Below, piece by piece: positions 35,932 to 44,803 of a stretch of 64,000 nt of DNA. A program made the translations under genes and the position numbers. How positions within the stretch are numbered: position 1 is the stretch's first letter; each line of letters starts with the position of its first letter. The stretch is from Gammaproteobacteria bacterium. GTDB taxonomy: Bacteria; Pseudomonadota; Gammaproteobacteria; Francisellales; CACEW01. The stretch lies in assembly GCA_030652335.1 (NCBI GenBank), contig JAUSAW010000018.1, positions 1 through 64,000 on the forward strand, written 5' to 3'. The notes under the pieces were generated by a model that worked only from the letters and a program-made list of their open reading frames with translations, did no database searches and was not told the origin of the DNA.

Positions 35932-37290
35932 TTAATCCAATACCGCATTGCTCAGCTTATGCCAACGGAACAACAATAGTACCGCGCCTATTCCCATGCC
36001 AATCAATGAGCCTGTCGCAATTCCAGCCAAACCTAAATGCAAAGGAAAAGCCAACACATAACCAAGCGGAATACCGATAAGCCAAATGACTATAAGCCCT
36101 ACATACATAGGATATTTAGTATCGAATAAGCCGCGCAAGGCACCGGTCATCACGTTTCTAATCGCATCAAAGATCCGCGCGAAAGCCATAATCGCAAATA
36201 GTATGATGATTAGATGCATAATTTGGGCGCCCTCTGAATGACTGGCATCCAAATATAAGGCTGCCAAATTCCGAGGGAAGACTAAAAATACTATCGCCAC
36301 CACCAAGGTAACGGCCAATGTAACCTTAATGGCTGCCGTGCCTATTAATTTAATTTCATGAAATTGCTTAGCCCCACGAGCTTGGCCGACTAACACCCCT
36401 ACCGATTGGGATAAGGCAAAGATAGGAATAATAACTAAAAGTATATATTGATTTACTACTTGGAATGCGCCTAACTCTGTAGCCCCTAGCCAACCTACCA
36501 TAATGGCGGTGGCAAAAAAAGATAACAGCTCCCCACCTATTTGCACACTTACGGGCCAGCCTACTTTCAGCATTTGGCGCAGGCAATGCCAATTTTTATG
36601 AATCCGATAGTTAAATAGTTCGAATTTTTTAAATCCTTCCATACGACAGAAACACAGCATGGTAAAACTAAATCCAAACCAACATTGCACCGCTATGGCA
36701 TAACCTAATCCTTCTACACCTAAGGCTGGCGCTCCAAACTTCCCAAAAATAAGGATATAGGCACTAACTACCAAAACCACTACGCTTAATAGACTCGAAA
36801 GCATCGCTATTTTTTGATGCTGGGTTCCATAGCATAATTGCTGATTGCTCATTAATAATACCAGGGGCAACACGGCCCACACAAAGGCCTTATAAAAACA
36901 GGTCACCAACTGAACTTGCGGCGCAGGCTGATGAAAAAAGGTCAATATAGAGCCCATATTCCAAAAAATGAATAACATAGGGATGCTTACTATTAACCCG
37001 TAAAGCCAGGCCTGCTGGATATAACTTCCAATCAATATATAATTTTTGCCGCCATAGGCGTGACCCACCAAAAAGCTCAGCACAAATAAAAGTGAGGTGC
37101 CAATCATAATGACTGGCATCTGACTTGCTGAGATAAGCGCACTAGCTGCCAAAACTTGATGCCCAAGATGGGCTAACATCATCATGCAAAAGAATGTACT
37201 AGATGCGCTGATAAATTGAACTGTCGTCATAGGCAGAGCCAAGGCCATTATCCTAGCGCTTAACTCACTAAACCCAAATTTATTTTTCAT
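35932..37290 (-). CDS. MATE-family multidrug efflux transporter
   Basis: A 452-residue inner-membrane exporter with about 12 helices in two related halves. It is similar to NorM-type MATE proteins (SQSVGVLVGQARGAKQF; ALPMTTVQFISASSTFFCMMMLAHLG). These use Na+ or H+ gradients to expel cationic drugs. Its ATG overlaps the stop of the upstream 37287-37826 gene (ATGA). Confidence 0.9.
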   Translation of the reverse strand: MKNKFGFSELSARIMALALPMTTVQFISASSTFFCMMMLAHLGHQVLAASALISASQMPVIMIGTSLLFVLSFLVGHAYGGKNYILIGSYIQQAWLYGLIVSIPMLFIFWNMGSILTFFHQPAPQVQLVTCFYKAFVWAVLPLVLLMSNQQLCYGTQHQKIAMLSSLLSVVVLVVSAYILIFGKFGAPALGVEGLGYAIAVQCWFGFSFTMLCFCRMEGFKKFELFNYRIHKNWHCLRQMLKVGWPVSVQIGGELLSFFATAIMVGWLGATELGAFQVVNQYILLVIIPIFALSQSVGVLVGQARGAKQFHEIKLIGTAAIKVTLAVTLVVAIVFLVFPRNLAALYLDASHSEGAQIMHLIIILFAIMAFARIFDAIRNVMTGALRGLFDTKYPMYVGLIVIWLIGIPLGYVLAFPLHLGLAGIATGSLIGMGIGAVLLLFRWHKLSNAVLD

Positions 37291-37826
37291 GCGACATCCT
37301 TCTTATGAATGGCTAAAAATTTTTTATATTGTCGCTCTCTAGCCTCAGAATCAGCAGGCTTCACCCAATCCCATGCCATTAGCTTCCAATCTGGATCATT
37401 GGGATTAAGGCCTATATGCTTAATATAATCCGCCTCACAAATAAAACACTGGGAATTATAAGGCAATAAGTAACCACCGCTTTTCATCTGTTCTATCTTA
37501 GCCTGATCATAATTGCTAAACCATTTATTTAAAAAGGCTGAAGCTTTTATCTCAGTAAATATCGCTAAAATTGAAGCCTCTGATGACAGCTTAAATTCAT
37601 TCCACGAGCTAAAGCCTGCCTCTTTAGCAATTAATGCCAATGCATGCTTACGCCTAACCTGTTCTTGTATGGCGGCAGCAGAACACTCGGCAAACTCAGG
37701 CAGTGCTTGAAATCGGGTAATGGCTGGATTGGATTGCATAGAATCTTCTGAACGCAATGCTTTTAACACAATAGACGCGCGGATTTTAGATTCTGTAAGG
37801 TTAAAGCGTTTAGATGGTGTATTCAT
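37287..37826 (-). CDS. Unknown 179-residue protein upstream of MATE exporter
   Basis: No family assigned. Residues 60-80 (HALALIAKEAGFSSWNEFKL) resemble a motif seen at the start of several ankyrin and lyase-like proteins. The C-terminal part contains YNSQCFICEADYI and is Trp-rich. Start 37826 has GAGGAG upstream. It is translationally coupled to the MATE gene. Confidence 0.65.
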   Translation of the reverse strand: MNTPSKRFNLTESKIRASIVLKALRSEDSMQSNPAITRFQALPEFAECSAAAIQEQVRRKHALALIAKEAGFSSWNEFKLSSEASILAIFTEIKASAFLNKWFSNYDQAKIEQMKSGGYLLPYNSQCFICEADYIKHIGLNPNDPDWKLMAWDWVKPADSEARERQYKKFLAIHKKDVA

Positions 37827-38142
37827 ATTAACTCCTCTGTTTTATTGCCACCAACCCACTATCTGGCAAAACAAAAGGTTAAACGAATAATGATTCGATT
37901 TTAAACCTAGGGTGAGATCCTCTTTTGTGGGTATAGGCTTCCCTTTACAGCCTGGCTATATATTAAGCGTATTTTGCTAAGAAGTAAAGAATCGCTCTGT
38001 CCCAGTTGAAATTTTGTACAAAATTTGTTAACATTTAGCCAGTTTCATCTCAATAAAGGTATTAGGCCAATGCGCAAATAAAGTTTTTATTCGGAGATTT
38101 TCTTTTGGAAATCATACTACACTCTATCCGGAGAACTCTATT
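37827..38142. other. Divergent control region with 18-bp palindrome
   Basis: No gene seen. The stretch separates the MATE operon from a methyltransferase gene. AAATTTTGTACAAAATTT at 38009-38026 is a perfect 18-bp palindrome and a good operator candidate. Confidence 0.55.
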
Positions 38143-38946
38143 ATGACGCAACGCAAACCTATTACCCCTGTTAACATTCAACAACACAATAGCCAGGCTT
38201 GGAATAAAGCGGTTGACCAACAATGTCAGTGGACTCAACCCGTAAGCTCTGAAATTATTGCTGCCGCCAAACAAGGCAAATGGCAGGTATCTCTTACCCA
38301 CAAACCTTTTCCCACTCATTGGTTGGCTGAGGTTAAAGGCTTAGATATTCTTTGCCTCGCATCGGGTGGCGGTCAACAAGCCCCTGTTTTGGCCGCGGCT
38401 GGTGCTAATGTTACGGTATTCGATAACTCAGCTAAGCAATTAGCCCAAGACCAAATGGTGGCCGATAGAGATGGCTTAAGTCTTAAAATTATTCAGGGCG
38501 ATATGCGCGATCTTTCGCAATTTGCTGACGCGAGCTTTGATGTGGTCTTTCATCCCATATCGAATCTGTATGTGCCTAATATAAGAGGCGTGTGGCAAGA
38601 AGCACATCGTGTGCTTCGTTCGGGCGGCAAACTATTATCAAGCTTTTATAATGCAACGGTATTTATTTTTGATAAAGATCCTGAGCTACAAGAACAAGGC
38701 TTATTGCGACCTAAGTATCCATTACCCTACTCTTGCCTTAGCAGCCTTAGCGATGAGGAACGTGACGCTAAAATTAAAGCGGGCGAGCCGCTCTATTTTG
38801 GGCATAGCCTAACCGATCAAATTGGCGGGCAAACGGATGTAGGCTTTTTAATTGCAGGATTCTATGAAGATAATTTCGGTGCTAAACGCTTTTTAATTGA
38901 GGAGTTCTTGCCCACTTATATCGCCACTTATGCGATTAAGCCTTAA
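38143..38946 (+). CDS. Class I SAM-dependent methyltransferase
   Basis: A 267-residue methyltransferase. Motif I appears as ILCLASGGGQQAPVLAAAG (about 69-87), then VTVFDNSAKQL (motif II), GDMRDL and FDVVFHPISNLYV, with VLRSGGKLLSSFYN as motif post-III. The substrate is unknown. The start follows GGAG by a normal distance. Confidence 0.88.
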   Translation: MTQRKPITPVNIQQHNSQAWNKAVDQQCQWTQPVSSEIIAAAKQGKWQVSLTHKPFPTHWLAEVKGLDILCLASGGGQQAPVLAAAGANVTVFDNSAKQLAQDQMVADRDGLSLKIIQGDMRDLSQFADASFDVVFHPISNLYVPNIRGVWQEAHRVLRSGGKLLSSFYNATVFIFDKDPELQEQGLLRPKYPLPYSCLSSLSDEERDAKIKAGEPLYFGHSLTDQIGGQTDVGFLIAGFYEDNFGAKRFLIEEFLPTYIATYAIKP

Positions 38947-38977
38947 TAAAATATAGTTACAATATCAATCAAATGTA

Positions 38978-38989
38978 TTACAATTGTAA
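38978..38989. promoter_or_regulatory. TTACAATTGTAA operator-like palindrome
   Basis: A perfect 12-bp palindrome, 29 bases before the relB start, with a further GTTACAAT half site near 38956. It is a likely binding site for the RelB/DinJ antitoxin or its complex. Confidence 0.55.
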
Positions 38990-39018
38990 TTATCGATATT
39001 AATTATTTGGGGCTAAAA

Positions 39019-39285
39019 ATGAGAAGCGCGACGGTTCAGGCTAGAGTAGATGTTAATTTAAAACATGAGGCTGAGCTTATTCTTGAAGATATGGGTCTAA
39101 AACTATCCGATGCCATTTCAATTTACTTAAAGCAAATTGTTAATACTGGCTCAATCCCATTTGAGATCAAGGCCTCTAGAATTCCTAATAGGGAAACCCG
39201 GCAAGCAATTGAAGATGCCAACAATGGCCGGGACCTCACTCGCACAAAATCTACCAAAGACTTATTTAAAAAACTGGGCATTTAA
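39019..39285 (+). CDS. RelB/DinJ-family antitoxin
   Basis: An 88-residue antitoxin with a ribbon-helix-helix start (RSATVQARVDVNLKHEAELILEDMGLKLSDAI) and a charged toxin-binding tail. The ATG at 39019 suits the family; an in-frame TTG at 39007 is less likely. The toxin ATG directly follows its stop with no gap. Confidence 0.92.
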   Translation: MRSATVQARVDVNLKHEAELILEDMGLKLSDAISIYLKQIVNTGSIPFEIKASRIPNRETRQAIEDANNGRDLTRTKSTKDLFKKLGI

Positions 39286-39552
39286 ATGCTTACAGCCACT
39301 TACACTAAGAAATTTAAACAAGATATCGAAAGAGTAAAAAAGCGCGGCAAAAACTTAAACGGGCTTAAAGATATTCTTGATAAATTACTCAATCAAGACA
39401 AGTTGCCGACCAAAAATAAAGATCACTCCCTCAAAGGCGTTTATAAAGATTGCAGGGAATGCCATATTGAGCCTGATTGGTTGCTCATTTATAAAGTTAT
39501 AACTCCTGAACTTATGCTTTATAGAACAGGCACTCATTCAGATTTATTTTGA
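39286..39552 (+). CDS. YafQ-family mRNA interferase toxin
   Basis: An 88-residue RelE-fold toxin that cuts mRNA on the ribosome. The YafQ catalytic set is present: His47, His60, Asp64, Trp65 (ECHIEPDW) and His84 (GTHSDLF), spaced exactly as in E. coli YafQ. It is intact and presumably active, neutralised by the preceding RelB/DinJ protein. The 3' end overlaps the opposing 39544-39960 gene by 9 bases. Confidence 0.93.
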   Translation: MLTATYTKKFKQDIERVKKRGKNLNGLKDILDKLLNQDKLPTKNKDHSLKGVYKDCRECHIEPDWLLIYKVITPELMLYRTGTHSDLF

Positions 39553-39960
39553 TTCATTCAACACCCGAGGCCAAGCTCCTTCAAAAGAACCCAGCTCAGC
39601 CTGAATAGTCACGATATACAGTCTTTGCTCGCCCTCCTCCCTGGCAATAATGCCATGAATAAACTGGGTGGGATTGAGACTATACCAATTACTTAAACCG
39701 GTTGAAGGCTCTTTGACCATAAATTCGCTGGCTACAATTTTAACATTTAAGGGAAAAAACCTATCCCACCTACCCTGTTTTAAAGCCCGATGGTTAGCCC
39801 AACCCCCAACCGGCAATAAGCCTGGCTCTGACTCTCTACGCCCCCATATTACCTGCTGTAGCGAACCATCTGTACACTTCGCTGCCAATGTAGCCTTAGG
39901 GTGAGCAAAGTACACCTTTTGCACCAGGGCTTGATTGGTATAAATAATTCCTTCACACAT
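39544..39960 (-). CDS. Short, divergent SRAP (YedK/HMCES)-like protein
   Basis: A 138-residue protein that starts Met-Cys like SRAP abasic-site sensors, whose Cys2 crosslinks to abasic DNA. IWGRRESEP...GGWANHRALKQGRWDRF resembles the WGLIPxW...NARAET region, and LNVKIVASEFMVKEP the PADGFYEW strand. The family is normally 200 or more residues, and the HxRMP end is missing. It is divergent from a Y-family polymerase, which fits a DNA-damage role. The assignment is tentative. Confidence 0.5.
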   Translation of the reverse strand: MCEGIIYTNQALVQKVYFAHPKATLAAKCTDGSLQQVIWGRRESEPGLLPVGGWANHRALKQGRWDRFFPLNVKIVASEFMVKEPSTGLSNWYSLNPTQFIHGIIAREEGEQRLYIVTIQAELGSFEGAWPRVLNESK

Positions 39961-40049
39961 TTTCTCTTCCTTCTTAAACAGGGTTTCCTTTTTGCTATTA
40001 TTAATCTATCATAGAAAACAAAAGGAGAACAAGGTGAGGGTCTGGTCAT

Positions 40050-41285
40050 ATGACAATCAATAGCAAAGAATGGCCGCGTGCCTTCGCTTTAATGGATATG
40101 ATGAGCTTTTTCGCTTCCGTTGAGCAAAAAGATTTTCCTGAATTAGCAGGCAGACCCGTGGCGGTGGTAAATGGTGAGGCCGGCAGCACGATTATTACCT
40201 CAAGTTATCAAGCTCGTGCTTTTGGCATTAAAACGGGAACTAAAGTAAAAGAGGCCTTACAAGCCTGCCCAGGCTTAGTCATACGCCCGGCAAGGTCAGA
40301 ACGTTATGCCGAGGTTTCTAGCACTATTATGGCAGCATTGGAGGATATCACTCCAGACCTTGAGATATTCTCGGTAGATGAATGCTACCTTGAATTAACT
40401 CATGTGCTAAGCCTTTATGACAGCATGGAAGCATTGGCCGAGCAGATTCGTAAAACCGTCTACCAAGCGAGCGGTGGCTTAACGTGTTCGATAGGCATCT
40501 CCGAAGGCAAACTAACCGCCAAGTATTGTTCCAAACTGAACAAGGGCAAAACAACGATTGTTCCCCCTTCCGCTATTAAAAATTTTATGGCTGAGGCGCC
40601 TGTAGCGGATATCTGCGGAATTGGCAGACAAATTGCGCGCTATTTAAACGACCAAGGCGTTTATCTTTGCAAGGATATTGAAAAGCGGCCGATGAGCATC
40701 TTATCGCAGCGCTTTGGCAATATTGGCAAACGCTTGTATCTGACCTGCCTAGGACATGATCCAGAACCGCTCGCTACACCGCAAGAGCCTAAGAGCATGG
40801 GGCATGGTAAGGTTATGCCACCCGGCACCAAAGACCGCAACATTGTTATCGCTACCTTTAGCCAACTAAATGAAAAGCTCGCCAGCCGCTTAAGGCGGCA
40901 TTGCTATCTGGCTGAAACCTTAGTTATTAGCATGAAAATAGACTCAGGCTGGATAGGCAGAAAAATTACACTGACCCAAGCCACGTCCGACTCTACGCTA
41001 TTATGGGAATTTATTAAGGAATTTCTCGAAACCTGGCATAGCGAAGGCGTTTATAAAGTGCAGATAACCGCCACTCAATTACGGCCCGAATCTATCGAGC
41101 AGCTATGCCTATTCGATAAGCCGGCGACAGAGTCAAAGCAATCTAAAGTTGAAGCCCTTAAGGATCAAATTAATGATAAATTTGGCTCTAGCACCTTAAT
41201 GCTGGCCAATGCCCTCGCGAATAGGCATAGCTTTTCGGTGATTTCACCAGCTTGGCGTCCAACGGGAACAAGAAAGAGCCTCTAA
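40050..41285 (+). CDS. Y-family DNA polymerase (translesion)
   Basis: A 411-residue UmuC/DinB-type polymerase. Catalytic carboxylates lie in LMDMMSFFASVE (about 10-21) and SVDECYLEL (about 109-117). Fingers (SSYQARAFGIKTG), the HhH thumb (DICGIGRQIARYL) and the little-finger region follow. No UmuD partner is next to it; instead the neighbour is SRAP-like. AGGG precedes the ATG. I found no LexA-type box in the 89-bp divergent promoter. Confidence 0.92.
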   Translation: MTINSKEWPRAFALMDMMSFFASVEQKDFPELAGRPVAVVNGEAGSTIITSSYQARAFGIKTGTKVKEALQACPGLVIRPARSERYAEVSSTIMAALEDITPDLEIFSVDECYLELTHVLSLYDSMEALAEQIRKTVYQASGGLTCSIGISEGKLTAKYCSKLNKGKTTIVPPSAIKNFMAEAPVADICGIGRQIARYLNDQGVYLCKDIEKRPMSILSQRFGNIGKRLYLTCLGHDPEPLATPQEPKSMGHGKVMPPGTKDRNIVIATFSQLNEKLASRLRRHCYLAETLVISMKIDSGWIGRKITLTQATSDSTLLWEFIKEFLETWHSEGVYKVQITATQLRPESIEQLCLFDKPATESKQSKVEALKDQINDKFGSSTLMLANALANRHSFSVISPAWRPTGTRKSL

Positions 41286-41341
41286 GAGTAAACTTATATG
41301 CTAGCAATAACTTCTTACTAAGCATTAAAAAATTTGTTACG

Positions 41342-41358
41342 CTTAAGAAAAATTTAAT
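41342..41358 (+). promoter_or_regulatory. PmrA-type box (CTTAAG-N5-TTTAAT)
   Basis: CTTAAG AAAAA TTTAAT is an exact YTTAAK-N5-YTTAAK match on the plus strand. It is only 10 nt before the ATG at 41369. If it works at the same distance as the others, the -10 would fall near 41369-41377 and translation would start at 41417. Confidence 0.5.
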
Positions 41359-41368
41359 AAAGAATACC

Positions 41369-41725
41369 ATGCATGATGCTCCTGATCGGCCTACTGAACC
41401 CCCTGGCAGGATAATTATGGCTGGCGCCAGAAGGCCACGCCGCTCATTCTCAAAGGAACTGGCTAATCGACCTGCGGCGATGATTATTTCACATAGTGAC
41501 AAAAGCCAGATTGCTCTGCTGCAACGCCAATTTGAAAAGCTTGAATTTCGAGTGGAGGTAGAACAGCTTCGTGAATCCTTATCGCCTATCTCGCCAACCT
41601 TTGCCGACACAAGTGTTAAAACAGTAAAAGAAGTGGCAGCTAAAGCGTGCACGATGTTAGATGCGTTATCACTAGAAGAGAAATCGGTTAATGCAGAGCC
41701 AGGCCAAGCCTCACCAAAAACTTAG
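41369..41725 (+). CDS. Small unknown protein, candidate effector
   Basis: Up to 118 residues, basic near the start (GARRPRRSFSKE) with a helical middle (QIALLQRQFEKLEFRVEVEQLRESL) and an acidic, small-residue C-terminus (SLEEKSVNAEPGQASPKT). No family recognised. The start may be 41417 (AGGA upstream), which the upstream PmrA-like box favours. It faces the CaaX-tailed gene at 41727. Confidence 0.55.
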   Translation: MHDAPDRPTEPPGRIIMAGARRPRRSFSKELANRPAAMIISHSDKSQIALLQRQFEKLEFRVEVEQLRESLSPISPTFADTSVKTVKEVAAKACTMLDALSLEEKSVNAEPGQASPKT

Positions 41726-41726
41726 T

Positions 41727-42329
41727 TTATGAAATACAGCAAGAATCGTCAGGCTGATGAGTATCAATCCCAGCAGCTTGTATTGGTCTAGTGCTACCTA
41801 CCATGGACGAGGCTTCAGCGTCCTCGATTAAAATAGAAGGTGCGAGGCCTTCAATCTTTGCTTTAACTACATCTGCGGCCATTTCCCTATAAAGATCAAT
41901 GCGCTTTGGGAAACATCCAATAATAGCCTGCATGCGACGCAGGGTAATTAAACTATCTTCTGGAAGAACACGCCCTAACTCAATGTCACCCACTGCTTTT
42001 TTAGCGAGAAGCTCTCTATTAGCCTTATTATCTAGCTCAATTATTTCGTCTAGTATCGCCTTCCCACGGGCTTGTTCTTCCGGCGTACCTGCTAAGCTTG
42101 CTATGTGATGTTCCAACTTGCTTAGGAATCTGCCATGTACCTCCAAAAAATGTTCAAATCGACACAGAGCCATAATAATTTCAGAAGCCCCAGCTTGAGA
42201 CTCATCGAAATCAGGTTTCAACTCTTTAATTTCAGCTAATTTCTTAGCAGAAGAATCGATATAGAATCGGGCGTCAATATAGTTTTTAAGCTCAGTATTT
42301 TCGCATGCCAACAATTCATTCAGCGTCAT
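41727..42329 (-). CDS. Unknown helical protein ending in a CaaX box (CCIS)
   Basis: A 200-residue soluble, acidic, helical protein with no family match. Its last four residues, Cys-Cys-Ile-Ser, fit a eukaryotic CaaX prenylation motif. Several Legionella effectors carry such boxes and are lipidated by host farnesyl- or geranylgeranyltransferase. A similar fate here is inference. There is no signal peptide. It is adjacent to another unknown gene at 42383-43420 on the same strand. Confidence 0.65.
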   Translation of the reverse strand: MTLNELLACENTELKNYIDARFYIDSSAKKLAEIKELKPDFDESQAGASEIIMALCRFEHFLEVHGRFLSKLEHHIASLAGTPEEQARGKAILDEIIELDNKANRELLAKKAVGDIELGRVLPEDSLITLRRMQAIIGCFPKRIDLYREMAADVVKAKIEGLAPSILIEDAEASSMVGSTRPIQAAGIDTHQPDDSCCIS

Positions 42330-42382
42330 AAGCCCTCCAATTATAATGGCTTATATTAACATTGCTAAACACTAGAAACCAG

Positions 42383-43420
42383 CTACTCACCTGGTTTTGG
42401 CGACGGGCCTGTGCTTGTTGCAGTTGCCCTCATAAAAGCCGCTGCCGCACTATAGACATTAGCTGCTGGTATCATAGGAGCATTTGGGGCACCAGCAATA
42501 GCGCTGAGATCTTGATACAAAGTAGGAACTCCTGACGCAGATTTCGAGTGAAGCGAGGTCATCAATATAACGTCGATAGCATTTATTTTTTCTTGAGCGG
42601 TTTTTTTTGAATGAAGCTCAGTATATATTTTGGCTAAGGTGCCTGGCAAACGCAGACCATCGACAACATCACCACCCTTAAATATTGAAATAGTATGATC
42701 GTTAAATTTGCCAATTCTATTTTCTATAGCCTTAATTTTTTCATCAAATGTACTCTTTTCTAGAGCAACACGAACGCCTGCACCTGCGCTAGCCGAGCGA
42801 TCAGAAGCCAAGGATGCAGGATCAGATGCTATAGTGCTAGCATCCATTAAATGTGCATCAAGAGGAATTTCGGTCAGAGCCACTTTATCAAACATCCCTA
42901 AAGTATAAAAAAGTATCCCATCAGGCTTAACATCGAGATTTTCATTAAAGTCTTCCGCCACATATGGCACTAGCATAGAATGTTTCGCTGTAAAGTCATC
43001 AATATTATCCAGCAATTTATCTCTGGCGCCCGTAAGCTTTTTCGTCATAGCGGGTAATGCCAAAGGAGATATCATACTTTCCAATAAAGCCGGATTATGT
43101 AATATCTGGGTAAGGAGGCTACAGGCTCTTATAATAAGAGCGTATGATTGCACATCATTAATTTCATACTTAGTTAGCTGATCAACATAGCCAATTAATC
43201 GAGGCATAGCCTCTTTCAAGGTGTCCTTATTAATTGCAAGGCCAACCGAGGTTAACATATCATCCGCCACCATTGTATTTAATAAGGTAAGCAACTGTAT
43301 GCCAGCCCGAGTAACGGCTTCCGAATCATGACTACCAGGAAGATCTTTAACCCGAACTTGAATATCCTTAATATACCAATTCAATAACTGGTTAAGGTCT
43401 TCTTTAGTTTTTAATGGCAT
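42383..43420 (-). CDS. Unknown 345-residue helical protein
   Basis: No family recognised. All-helical, soluble, no signal peptide, with an Ala/Pro-rich C-terminal 40 residues ending ATSTGPSPKPGE. I start at 43420 (MPLKTKED); the frame extends 36 codons further but that part is unusual and lacks a ribosome site. Same style as the other orphan proteins here. Confidence 0.65.
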   Translation of the reverse strand: MPLKTKEDLNQLLNWYIKDIQVRVKDLPGSHDSEAVTRAGIQLLTLLNTMVADDMLTSVGLAINKDTLKEAMPRLIGYVDQLTKYEINDVQSYALIIRACSLLTQILHNPALLESMISPLALPAMTKKLTGARDKLLDNIDDFTAKHSMLVPYVAEDFNENLDVKPDGILFYTLGMFDKVALTEIPLDAHLMDASTIASDPASLASDRSASAGAGVRVALEKSTFDEKIKAIENRIGKFNDHTISIFKGGDVVDGLRLPGTLAKIYTELHSKKTAQEKINAIDVILMTSLHSKSASGVPTLYQDLSAIAGAPNAPMIPAANVYSAAAAFMRATATSTGPSPKPGE

Positions 43421-43542
43421 AACAGCTCTCTCTATTTTTATTATTCTTATATAAAATATAGACCATAAATAATAATTTTTAATATTTATCACGTTGCTAA
43501 GCCTGCTATACTTAAGCCAACCATGCAAAACGATGAGAGCTT

Positions 43543-44703
43543 ATGAACGCCCTACTCAATTTTTTCAACCAGCACTTTAACGCCAATATCGCCAACATAT
43601 TGAATTTACTTACCGTTGTTGCCATCCTAATCATAGTAGTGTGGGTGCTCGGCTTGGTAATCAAGCAGTGCCTAGCCTTCATTGCCAGCAAGACCCTAAA
43701 AAATTCCAGCTCCAAGTTCTTACAAGACCTAACAGAACGTCAAGTATTCCAGTCACTATTTCATATGGGTGCGGGCTTGGTTTTTTATTGTATTAGCAGC
43801 CTAATTTTTAGCTCGGATACGAATTATGCCAGTTTCGCGGACTGGTTAAGGCGCTTAAGCCTAATGTATGTGATTTTTGGAGTACTGTGGTTCCTCACTA
43901 AATTAGCCCGCGGCATTAATTACTATTATCAATCCTTCGATTATGCCAAAAAATACCCCATCAATAGCTACCTTGAAGTTGTTACCATCTTTGTATGGCT
44001 AATTGGGCTTATCTTAGCGATTGCCATTCTTATTGATAAATCACCCTGGGCTTTATTAACCGGATTAGGCGCGGTATCGGCGGTAGTTTTATTGATTTTC
44101 AAAGATAGCATTACCGGCCTTATTGCCAGCATCGAGGCCTATATTTATCAAATTGCCAAGGTTGGGGATTGGATCGTTATACCTAGCCTTAATGTAAATG
44201 GTAAAATCGAATTGATTACCGTCAATACCGTTAAAATCCGCAACTGGGATAATACCCTGGCAAGCTTCCCTACCTCCAGCTTAATGAGCAGTAGCCTGCA
44301 GAACTGGAGTGGCATGTATGAGAAAAAAGCCCGCCTAATTAAGCGCACCCTATTAATCGATGCCAGAAGCGTTGCTTTTTGCACTCCAGAATTGCTTGCT
44401 AAGGTCGGCTCATTAAACGGCATGCAAAAAGTGATTACCAGCTATGAAAACCAAGCTATTCCTAACACCAGCTTATTCCGCCATTATTTAGAGAATTATT
44501 TACGCCAGCACCCCAAGATTTACCAGGCTGGTTTTGATTTATTAGTGCGCAATTTAGACATGACTCCAACCGGCTTTCCAATTGAGATTTACGCATTTAG
44601 TATCGATACTGCCTGGAACCATTATGAGACCATTCAAGCTGATATAGTGGATCATGCCATGGCTATGATGGCTGAGTTTGGGCTTCGACCTTACCAGGAG
44701 TAA
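43543..44703 (+). CDS. MscS-family mechanosensitive channel
   Basis: A 386-residue channel with four to five N-terminal helices. The pore-lining and upper-vestibule segment LLTGLGAVSAVVLLIFKDSITGLIASIE is the MscS signature, followed by KVGDWIVIPSLNVNGKIELI. It releases osmolytes during hypo-osmotic shock. It is of the YbdG/YnaI-like long type. Confidence 0.9.
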   Translation: MNALLNFFNQHFNANIANILNLLTVVAILIIVVWVLGLVIKQCLAFIASKTLKNSSSKFLQDLTERQVFQSLFHMGAGLVFYCISSLIFSSDTNYASFADWLRRLSLMYVIFGVLWFLTKLARGINYYYQSFDYAKKYPINSYLEVVTIFVWLIGLILAIAILIDKSPWALLTGLGAVSAVVLLIFKDSITGLIASIEAYIYQIAKVGDWIVIPSLNVNGKIELITVNTVKIRNWDNTLASFPTSSLMSSSLQNWSGMYEKKARLIKRTLLIDARSVAFCTPELLAKVGSLNGMQKVITSYENQAIPNTSLFRHYLENYLRQHPKIYQAGFDLLVRNLDMTPTGFPIEIYAFSIDTAWNHYETIQADIVDHAMAMMAEFGLRPYQE

Positions 44704-44803
44704 GTTACACTTTAAAAACTTGGCATTTGCAAAACCTACGGCGCATCGTTATTATCTACCAATTAAAATGGGAAACCATACTGTATTAATGGAGATAGCG
44801 CCT

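Noticed and set aside
39961..40049. LexA box in the Y-family polymerase promoter
   Set aside because: No CTGT-N8-ACAG or close variant is present.
42330..42370. Fifth PmrA box before the CaaX gene
   Set aside because: GTTAAT stands near a TATAAT, but the first half site and the 11-bp period are missing.
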